Assembly: GCA_027257055.1 (NCBI GenBank)
Contig: JAPVLO010000055.1
Span: 7,649,501-7,713,500 of the forward strand
Direction: 5' to 3'
Length of the DNA: 64,000 nucleotides
Origin: Cephalopachus bancanus
Lineage: Eukaryota > Chordata > Mammalia > Primates > Tarsiidae
In this document: positions 55,623 to 64,000 of the stretch, piece by piece
Layout: each line of letters opens with the position of its first letter
Position numbering within the stretch: the first letter of the stretch is position 1
Notes under the pieces: model-generated
What the model was told of the DNA's origin: nothing
Databases searched by the model: none
What the model saw: the letters and a program-made list of their open reading frames with translations, nothing else
Translations under genes and position numbers: made by a program

Positions 55623-58335
55623 TGAACGTAGCTCTGAAAGTTGTACAACTGCACTGTCTAGTAGGGTAGGCCCTGGTCATTTGAAAGTCAGTTTCCTAGT
55701 CCCACAAGGTGCATGTAGCAATAGTTATGACACTAGACAGTGAAGATCTAGAACTTTTTCATCATGGCAGAAGGGCTTACTGGACATCCTTGATCTGAGG
55801 ACCTATCCAACTTCTCATCATTTCAGGGACATAAGGACTCAGTGACTGGGGTGTAAAGTTGACATCACATGCAAGAACTCAGCACCATTCAGCTACAAGC
55901 AGGCGTGTGGTGGTGCTGAGGGAACAGGGGGCAGGAGGGTGGCTGCAGAAAGTCCTTGGGATGTTCTGCAACAGGGAGAGCAGTTCTTACATGTAGGATT
56001 TGGGATCCCAAAATCACAGCCTTGTGCACACACATGCATACCCATGTGTGTGTGTATGTGTGCGTAAGGGGAGTCACATACATGTTAAAAATGTGTTTCA
56101 AAATTGTATCTGGCACATAGTAGGTGCTCATAAAATACATAGAAAGATAAGGGAATCAAATACAGGCATTCAAGCCTTATTATGTGTGCAGAATGACTTA
56201 GGTCCCAGTAAAGTTAAAATGTTGAAATTTATTGTGAATGTCTTTAAGGTCAAGGAAGTGTAAATGCCTACATGACGAATAATCAGGGTTAAATGACAGC
56301 TGGAATGAGAGCTTCTAACCCATCAAGAAAGGTTTTTGGTGTTCTTGTTTTTGGTCTTGTTGTTCTTCCTATACAATTCTCAACTTTGATCTGTTTTTGA
56401 CTAATTGGTTGGTTTATTCATTCTTTCTTTTATTCATTTTATAAATAAATACTGCACATCTCTTTTATACCAGATAAAGTATAAGGTACAACATTTCCAC
56501 TTCATCTGAACTCATTTGGTTTTGTTTCCTGTTTCCAATATTGTCAGTCTGGAAATTGCCCCCATCTGCGCATGGATATGGATTTTGTCCCCACCTTGTT
56601 GTCTCAGCTCATATCTCCTAGAAAAGGAACCTGGGGAGAGAAATACTGGGGACACAACCTTAGGGAGCAAGAGTGAGAGAAGAAACAGGGCAGTAGGAGA
56701 AGAGAGAAAGCCAAAGACGAGGATGCATTACTGAGTTCGAAGCCACTGGGCGTATGCTGGTTGCTAGGTGATGCAGTTCCCTTCAACATTATGAACTGCT
56801 CTTCAGGATCATCCGTCTGTAGAGGGAAAGAAAGCAGAGTTTATCTGGTGTCTACACCCCCAATTTTTGGATTGTGTATTCATAGATGCCAAGCAAGTGT
56901 CTTTTGGTGTACCATAATCGCAACATCGAGAAGGAGCCATAGGCAAGAAGTGAGAGACTAACATGTCCAGGAGAAATACCAGTCCAGCGTGACTGTCTCT
57001 TTCCTACCCAGCTCCTTCCCTGTTATCTACCCCTCACCTCCCTGCACAGCAGCTTAGTACATGAACTCTAATGAGCACTTCACCTTTGTTTCTGTCTTCA
57101 TGTAATTTATAATACAAGGCAGTGTATAAGTCAATAAAGATGCCAAGATAATCTGTCCTAAGTGCTAACTGACTGGAACAGAAGTTGGAGGAAACGTATT
57201 TGACAGAAGCTAAAGAGCTCATCAGAAGAAGGGACAGATAAATCAGCGATTCCTGTCTCTTCTTATCGTGACACGCCTAAAATCCCAGAAGGCATAGGGC
57301 AAACTGTGTTCCTCGTATGCATTTTTTTCCATCATTTGCATTTTTTTGAAATATCTATTTCTGATGGTTTGATATGTAAAGATGATTTTCTTTATTTCAG
57401 TGTGTGTAAGCAGCATCAGAAAAGCACAATCTGTACCTTTTAAAATCATTTTATTATCCATGTTTGCTATGTGGAGGGACACTCATTCCAAAATATAGTA
57501 AGCTTCTTGTGCATTATCAAAGAGATGGCTTGACCAGTGTCCTCTGGGTGTGACCGTAGGGCTTTGTCAATTACACCAGACAGATGCCTGCAGTACATTT
57601 CAACCCAGCACCCTGTGATGTGCTGTGTCACATTGAGCCACTTCCCAAACATTCTGGGCTATACAGGTTTGGCTCACATTTCCAATCTGAACCCAGTGCA
57701 GATGTACTCCATTGTCCTCCATTGTAAGGATGAGGGGTCTGGAATTCAGGGATAAACTGGGAGCTTGGAAAATCAACATTCAGAGTGAGACCCGTCAATG
57801 GAGAAAGAGTCCTGGGTGAGAGCTAGAATGAAAGTGTCAGATACCCTTAGTTTATAGACAGAGAATGTGAGCATCACCACAGCAAATTCTCCAAATTTGC
57901 ATTACAACTTTTCAAAGGATTCCTTCGACATCAGAGTTAGAAGATTTTCAGTCTGATGAATGGGATGTATAGATAATGACAAGTACCCAAGGGGTTATAT
58001 AAATGCTTTTTATTCAGATTTCCTAAAAATAGCACTATTCATTATTCATTGCTTTTTTGTTCTCAAATCATTAAAGTACTGTACGTACACTTTTAAAAAT
58101 TGAAAAATAGTAAGAAATTATAAAGTCAACATAAATGACCTATGCGTCCACTACAAAATATGTCCAATTTTGTTTTGTTCACCCAAATATGCATGCGTAA
58201 AATCATCCTAAATATACCTTATTAGATCTAATAAATTTCACACAAATTACACTATTATGATTTTTCTATGCAACTAATCATTATTCAAAAATTTCATTTT
58301 AGTGGTAGATTGAGAATACTAATGAAAGCAAAGAA
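55623..58335. other. Mostly unassigned non-coding DNA
   Basis: 2.7 kb. Contains a degenerate CA/TG tract (56024-56065) and a short L2/MIR-like end (56100-56140, TCTGGCACATAGTAGGTGCT). Overlapping frames at 56516-56961 and 57243-57755 have no domains. No exon that I can support. Confidence 0.45.
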
Positions 58336-58570
58336 TGAGAGAGCCCTGACTATGTGCCAGGGATACTTCCAAGTTGCTTTATAGATATTAACTCATGGAA
58401 CCCCTGTGACAATCCCCTGAAGTGGGTGGTGTTTTTATCCCCAAAATATAGCTGAAGAAACTGAGACACAGAGAAGTTGGGAACTTTGCTGAAAGTCACA
58501 CCGCCAGTAAATGAGAATGAGAGAGGTGGTATTGAAGCCCTAAGACTCTCCTGCCTCCCCGTTGCACTCC
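58336..58570 (+). repeat. MIR SINE, well preserved
   Basis: GACTATGTGCCAGGGATACT, ATTAACTCATGGAACCCCTG, AAGTGGGTGGTGTTTTTATC, GAAGAAACTGAGACACAGAG, GCTGAAAGTCACACCGCCAG, and TGGTATTGAAGCCCTAAGAC in exact MIR order. The best MIR of the window. Confidence 0.92.
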
Positions 58571-60259
58571 CCAGACTCAGGATGTGGGCCCCAACTATGC
58601 CTGCAGGTGAAAGAATCAGGGTCTGGGGAACAGAAAGACACTGCAGAAAACAGAAGCAGAAGAGCCCAGTATGAAGCCGATGAGAGGGAGGAACACCTTG
58701 GAAAACAAAACCTAAAAATAATCATCCTTGAAATAAGATTCAGAAAGATTCCAGCTTGAGTGTGGGCTTGCGCGTGTGTGCACATGGCGGGGGCCGCAGG
58801 AAAGGGAAAGGTCTTAGTCCCTCAGAGTTCTGAGGATGGATTTGAAGGCCTTTGCCAGCTCTGTCCTAGGTTCGTGTGTTTTCTCAGGGCTTTCCCACAG
58901 AGTGTTTCCTCCCTGTGTATCACACTGTCCTGATTGTTTTTTCCTCTCCCCCATCATGCTGTGGAATGGCAGTGGGAGACATGGCTCAACTCTGTGTCAG
59001 GCTCTACCAGGCCATGGCGGACCAGGCCTCTGGAAGGCACACAGCTGTGTAAACCATGGGCAGCTGGCAGAGGGGCTCCACGCTGCCCTCCAGGGAACAA
59101 TCCTCCTCCCATTCTTCTCATCACAGTCGTCAGGGTTGAGAAGGATCCAGGGAAGGATAGAACAAAAGCAGATAGCTCAGCAGACCTCAAACCAACCTCT
59201 ACCAGCTTTTGTGTATGGCACCTCAGAGGCAATCCTCCTCAAATTTTTCAAAGGGTTTTAAAGATGTCCATATTTCCCAACTCATAGAACTCAGCCTCCA
59301 CAGCGTGGGTGGCTTGCTTTTTTTTTTTCTTTTCTTTTTTTTAGCATGGTCAATATAGTAACTTTAGTATGGGTGCTGTTTTGAAATTCAGCAAAAAATA
59401 TTGTCACCAGGCTGCTCCCAGGAGACAGATTAGAGAAGCACTTTTCTTATATTATTTTTTTATTCTTCTACATAGAGATATAAAATGATTGCATCCCATC
59501 CTAATCCAACTCTCTACCTGCATCTTTGCCCGGCTGTAAGAACAGTCTTCTGCTTTGGGAGTTATGATTATTATATATTACTAATTACATCATCAGCACA
59601 CCACCAATTAACAGTGCCTGGAAGCGTCCAGAGATTTATGATGAACTTCCATTTAGCTTTCAAGAACAGAGATTCCTAACCACTGAAAGCTGAGTTCGGT
59701 GATGTCCTAACACCCATCCCCTGAAAAAATACCATTAACGGTTCAGCAACTTTTACATTAGCAATATTTCCATCACTGAACTCTAATAGTAAGAGAAAAT
59801 AATGGTGCTGGAGAAATCGGCAAACTAATATAGGTAGACTATTTTTGTTGAGTTATAAAAGAATGTATAAAACACAAATCAAAAAACAAAATTTCTCCCT
59901 ACAGGGCTCTTAGAATTAAGTACTCACCCTGCTGGAGCTTTAAAGACCCCTTCCCTGCATCTGCTCCACCTACTCCTGTGATTTGGAGTATCCAGCAAAA
60001 ACCCATAGGCCTTTGTTGCCATGGAAGACCCCTGCTTTTTTCATCTGTCTCATTTTCTGAGTCCACCAGTTATAACAGTGCCCTGATGTTGATGATGATA
60101 TAGATGATGATATTTCTCATGCCCAGCCATAAGAAGCTGCCTGAACTCTCAGGAAAATGTGTCACTGTTTTGACCTTTGGGACAATGCATATTGTTTCCT
60201 TTGTCTAAGATTTATTCTCATCATTTAAAAAATCTGATAAAATATATCTACTCTATGAA
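58571..60259. other. Unassigned DNA, partly G+C-richer
   Basis: Bases 58571-59130 are G+C-richer, with overlapping frames of 141 (58836-59261), 117 (58934-59287) and 92 codons on both strands. None has a domain I recognise. A T/C run lies at 59319-59341. No CpG island. Confidence 0.45.
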
Positions 60260-60346
60260 GTTTTCTCTCTCTTTCTCTCTCTCTCTCTCCACACACACAC
60301 ACACACACACAACACACACACACACACACACACGCACACACACACA
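60260..60346. repeat. Compound CT/CA microsatellite
   Basis: (CT)n with single T interruptions (60260-60289), then (CA)n to 60346 interrupted once by AACA and once by CGCA. Likely polymorphic; the right half can adopt Z-DNA. Confidence 0.97.
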
Positions 60347-60439
60347 GTTTGTCTCTCCCTGTTTCTACATTGCATACACTTCCTTAACACTAATTTCAGT
60401 GTATATAATGCATCATTTGCCTATTTGAACCATCTTCAT

Positions 60440-60803
60440 TTGTTCAGAGTTTATAGCAAATTACCATAAATTGGACGGCTTATGAACAACAGAAATTCAT
60501 TTCTCACAGTTCTGGAGGGTGGAAGTTCAAGATCAAAGTACCAGCAGAATTTGTGTCTGGTGAGGAACTATTTTCTGGTACACAGATGGCCCCATCTTGC
60601 TGTATCCTCACATGATGGAAGAGGCAAGAACGCTCTCCAGGGCCTTTTTTAAAATATAAGGGCACTAATCCCAATCATGAGAGTGCCACTATCATGTCTT
60701 AATCACTTTTTTTTAATCACCTCCCCAAGGTTCTACTTCACCTTGGGGCTTAAGTTTCAACATATGAATTTGAGACATTAACATTCAGACCATAGCCAAC
60801 ACT
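60440..60803 (-). mobile_element. MLT1/MST-type LTR (ERVL-MaLR), antisense
   Basis: Plus strand reads as reverse complement: AAATTACCATAAATTGGACG, CATTTCTCACAGTTCTGGAG, GGTGGAAGTTCAAGATCAAA, TGCTGTATCCTCACATGATG, AAGGGCACTAATCCCAATCA, TTCAACATATGAATTTGAGA, CAGACCATAGC. Near full-length solo LTR. Confidence 0.88.
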
Positions 60804-62445
60804 TAACATGAGTTCTACACTCTTGATCACCTTTAAGTGCAGAATTCTGTATTGTTAGCTCTAGGCACAATGTTGTACAGCTGATCTCTAGAACTTACTC
60901 AACTTATATAACCAAAACTTTAAGTTTATTGAACAGCAGCTCTTCTTGAAGTAAAGAACTCTATTTACTCTTGCTCTATTTCATTTAACAAGCATTTCTG
61001 AACATTTATGGTATGCAAACAACAATTGAATCTGGAATATCAAATTACTGTTCTGAAATAGTTGTTAATTTTAAAGTGTTGGAAAAAAAGTAATTTTATT
61101 ACAGAAAAATATATTATATAGAATTTATCTTGGTGCATATAGACTTATGATGAACAGACTGTATTTACTCCAGTTATTCTCACACTATGATTTCAAGCTT
61201 CATGCAATTTTTTAAAAACTTGAGGTTATCATTTAAAAAGATTTGCCCACTAGTTAGTATTTTCTTGATGAAAGACACGTAATCTCTCTTGTTGTTAGTT
61301 CTATTACCAACACCCAGTAGGAACCAGGAATAAAGTGAGAAGTCAGTGAGTAATTATTATCTCAATGAATGAACTAACAATTTTATGCAAGGTTCTACTG
61401 AAGAAATGTCTCTGCATTTTGGCCAATCACATAGAGTTTTACTAAATGACTTAGAAAGAAATACTTCAAATAAATGATAAAAGTGTTAAAGAACATCTTG
61501 AATGTTCTTTAAAATGATCCTTTCTTTCCCTTTTGGTTGCCAGTAGATCAATTAATTGCCCCATAACTCAAGTAGAGACCCATATGATCTTTTATCTTAA
61601 TTTGAACATTTCTCTAAAGTTTTCTAATGCTCCTTCTTCAAGTCTGACCTTGGTGACAGCGTTATCTCTCATTTCCCTGCATGCACAAGTTTCCCTTTCA
61701 GACTCCATGAATGTTTGACAATTTTAGTTCCCTTAGAAGTCTGAAACAACTGAGTTCTCATTGTGAGTATAAACTTTCATTTTTACTGTTGCTGGTTTAT
61801 CAAATAAATTGTGCTTGTAATCTCTTTTTGCAATCATCATAGAAAGAAATCAAGATTAAATACTGCTATTTCAAAAGTGACCTGAACTCTTCGTTCTCCT
61901 CATTGTTTTTACAAATTTTAAGTCTACTACCTCCCAATAATCTGTTTGTAAAAAGGAATCACTTATCAACAATGTGACTTTCCAATGATTACTTAAAAAC
62001 AACAACCAATAAAAGAAGGCTCCACTAGAAACCAGTTATCTTCTTCAAAAGTATTTTAGAGTGCTTTGCAAAAGCCCAGATGTAGTGTTCAATTCAAAGG
62101 AGCTTGAGACTTTAATTCCAGATTGCTTTTGCCTAGAATACCAATTATGAGAAGTTCTGTTCCCCGGTTCCTCATGGCTAAGCTTTCCCTTGGGAATGAA
62201 TTTATTGCTTTGGAAGACAGGAAGATTTTGGGGGCCAGTAAGGCTCAATTTAGCATATGATTGAGCCAATGTACTTAGTGATGCCTTAATTAAAAAAAAA
62301 GACATTATTTAAATGTCTGTAATTATTATATACCCATCATCAAAATGATTCAAGTCATTGTATATTTTGCTGAAACCATTTTTCATATTAGAAAGATACA
62401 TAAACATGTATACAAGTGATGAAGAATTGTATTCAATTTAAACTT
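60804..62445. other. Unassigned A+T-rich DNA
   Basis: A perfect inverted match, AAAGAACATCTTGAATGTTCTTT (61489-61511), is the only structure noted; it could form a short hairpin. No gene or named repeat. Confidence 0.45.
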
Positions 62446-62602
62446 TTTAGCTCTGACCCTTATTAATTTTGAGACGCTCCATGAGTTATTTAAATCTTCT
62501 TTAATTTCTTTATCTGAAAAATCAAAATAATAGTGTCTACTTCATAAAAGAGTTATAGAGCTAAAATGACAGAGAGGCATGTGCTAGACTCCAAAGAATG
62601 GA
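62446..62602 (-). repeat. MIR fragment, antisense
   Basis: AGCTCTGACCCTTATTAATT, TTAATTTCTTTATCTGAAAA, AATAATAGTGTCTACTTCAT and AGAGTTATAGAGCTAAAATG fit a decayed reverse-complemented MIR. Confidence 0.6.
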
Positions 62603-62640
62603 ATTTATTTTCTCCTTTTATCTTTGAATAAACGTATAAG

Positions 62641-62736
62641 ATTGTGTGTGTACATGCAGATGTGTTCATGTATGTGTGTAGGCATGTATGTGTGAACACA
62701 TGTGTGTGTATATTCATGTGTGTGTGTATGTATGGC
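62641..62736. repeat. Degenerate TG microsatellite
   Basis: TG and TATG units interrupted by CATG and CAGATG. The Cys/Val/Met-rich 76-codon frame over it is a translation artefact of the repeat. Confidence 0.93.
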
Positions 62737-63169
62737 CAGTTTGTAATAATTCAGCCCAACCCCTACTTCTTTTACACATGTTCAATGAGATGTGAAGCCT
62801 GTTGTAATGATCCAGAAGACTCAAAAAGACCTTCTTCATTTCTTAGAAAGATCAAATTATACATTATGAAGTAAAGTTTTAAGAATTGTATTATAGATAT
62901 TTCCTGAATCATTTTGTATATTTGATAAATGTTCACTGAAGGTCAAAAATGTGAACCATTGCATATAAGATACTTGGCAATTTTTCTTAATTAGAACATT
63001 TACCCAACCACATTCTGATCCACCAAAATCAGGATATTTTATAAGTTATTCCTTGACAAAGTCAAGACAATGTACTGTGTGAAAACAAAGAGAATGAGCA
63101 AAGCAACTATTCATTCATTTATTGGGTACTTTTCTCACTCTCAAACCTGTTGCATGATAGAATCCTATA
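62737..63169. other. Unassigned non-coding DNA
   Basis: Nothing recognised. Confidence 0.4.
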
Positions 63170-63312
63170 CAAAGCCTTTTAGGAGATATTAATCCATGGG
63201 TAACAACTCAGACCAAGTGGAAATCTTGTCAGTGAAGCCCAGGCATTGGAATTTCTTTAAACACTCCAGTGAATTTTGTAATGCACAGAGTTAAAATTCA
63301 TTGCTCTAACTG
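63170..63312 (+). mobile_element. MER5-like hAT remnant
   Basis: GAAGCCCAGGCATTGGAATT, AAACACTCCAGTGAATTTTG and TAATGCACAGAGTTAAAATT resemble the 3' half of a MER5-type element (cccaggcatcag, aagctccccaggtgatt, aatgtgcagccagg). Confidence 0.6.
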
Positions 63313-63339
63313 TATTGTGTAAACCTTTTTTCTGTCCAA

Positions 63340-63428
63340 CTAGATAAAAGTTTCTTGACAACAAAGTCAAGGTACTATTTTATCATTACATCTATTTTTA
63401 CCTAGTACAATGCCTAGCACAATGACTC
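63340..63428 (+). mobile_element. Short L2 3' fragment
   Basis: TTCTTGACAACAAAGTCAAG, TACATCTATTTTTACCTAGT and ACAATGCCTAGCACAATG correspond to the L2 3' end (ctccttgagggcag, cctagcacagtgcc). Confidence 0.6.
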
Positions 63429-63589
63429 TGTAAAAAAAATTTTTTTCTCTTTTTTTTTCCCCTTAGGGTTTTAGTCCCCGATGTTGAAAGAAATCAATAA
63501 ACTTATATAGAATAAATAAAGGGACATATGATTAAATAACCAAATAAATTAAGCAAATTTATTTTCATCCAGAAAGGTAACTTTTAACA

Positions 63590-64000
63590 GAGATATGAAA
63601 TGCTATAACATATTTTAACAAGATTATTCTGTGGGCTGTTTTGGAAATATTGTGAAGGAGGTCAAATACAGAAATTAAGTAAGAACAGAAAGATTATTGC
63701 AGCTATCCAAGAGAGATAATGATGGCTTGAATCATGGAAGTAACAGTGTGGTATAAACAGTGGTCAGAGTCTGGGCATCTTTGGTGGTAATTCCAATATG
63801 ACTTGCAGAGGAACTGAACATTCAATGTGAGAAAACGACAAGAATCAAGGATAATCCCAAGCTTTTGTGGCATGAGAAACTGGGATTAAATTGGTCAGAG
63901 ACTTAGATGAGAAAAAACACAAGATGTCAGGGTTTGCAGGAAAGATCAAGAACTTTATTTGAGGGAAGTAATGTCTGAGGTGCGTAGCATATAGCATAGG
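63590..64000 (+). repeat. Ancient interspersed repeat, third copy, cut by window end
   Basis: TTCTGTGGGCTGTTTTGGAA, ATTATTGCAGCTATCCAAGA, GAGATAATGATGGCTTGAAT, TCAAGGATAATCCCAAGCTT, AAACTGGGATTAAATTGGTC follow the same family as 34680-36130 (ctggctgctgtgt, attgcagtaatccagg, gagatgatggtggc, aaggatgactccaagg). The copy continues past the right edge. Confidence 0.6.

Noticed and set aside
58836..59287. Overlapping 141- and 117-codon plus-strand frames as a possible gene
   Set aside because: Two frames shifted against each other plus a minus-strand frame in the same place, no recognisable motif, no promoter or splice context.
62644..62874. Cys-rich small protein
   Set aside because: Most of it is the TG microsatellite in translation.

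Overview
This window looks like non-coding nuclear DNA from a primate: an intergenic or intronic stretch of an A+T-rich, gene-poor region. I found no protein-coding gene, no convincing exon, no tRNA or rRNA gene, no CpG island and no CRISPR array. Apart from L1 debris the longest open frames are 150-173 codons, overlap one another on opposite strands and show no recognisable domain. What can be read is the history of mobile-element insertion.

Organism. Dimeric Alu elements are frequent, so the host is a primate. The youngest copies (34275-34564, 39993-40302, 43811-44093) have perfect 14-17 bp target-site duplications. Their diagnostic bases, such as CAATAAATCAAAAAATCAGC in the middle and GGAAGGATCGCCGGAGCCCAGC in pieces in the right arm, are not those I remember for simian AluS/Y, lemuriform or galago/loris Alus. 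By elimination I suggest a tarsier, with modest confidence because it rests on memory and not on a database search.

Layout. 0-5 kb: two head-to-tail Alus, an antisense MLT1 LTR, MIR pieces and a 5'-inverted L1 end. 5-13 kb: mostly single-copy DNA with a FLAM monomer, MIRs, two hAT (MER5/Charlie-type) remnants and one stretch resembling a conserved element (about 6930-7240). 13-27 kb: an L1 3' end with a clean duplication, an L2 segment, two older Alus, an MLT1 LTR, several MIRs, MER5-like pieces, an old L1 3' end and a FRAM monomer. 27.7-36.1 kb: a nearly full-length antisense L1 (28206-33475 including duplications) with an internal deletion has split an older interspersed repeat; a young Alu and another copy of that older family follow. 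36-44 kb: a GAAA array, an MLT1 LTR, two L1 3' ends and three Alus. 44-50.3 kb: two unexplained pairs of direct repeats about 2 kb apart and an antisense L1 with an inverted 5' segment. 52-54.4 kb: a third twin-primed L1, then an unclassified G+C-richer block with overlapping open frames. 54-64 kb: mostly unassigned DNA with two MLT1 LTRs, a good MIR, CT/CA and TG microsatellites, and at the right edge a further copy of the older repeat family.

Because no functional gene is visible there is no pathway to describe. The parts interact only as nested insertions: Alu into an Alu tail, L1 into an ancient repeat, Alu into one copy of a duplicated unit.
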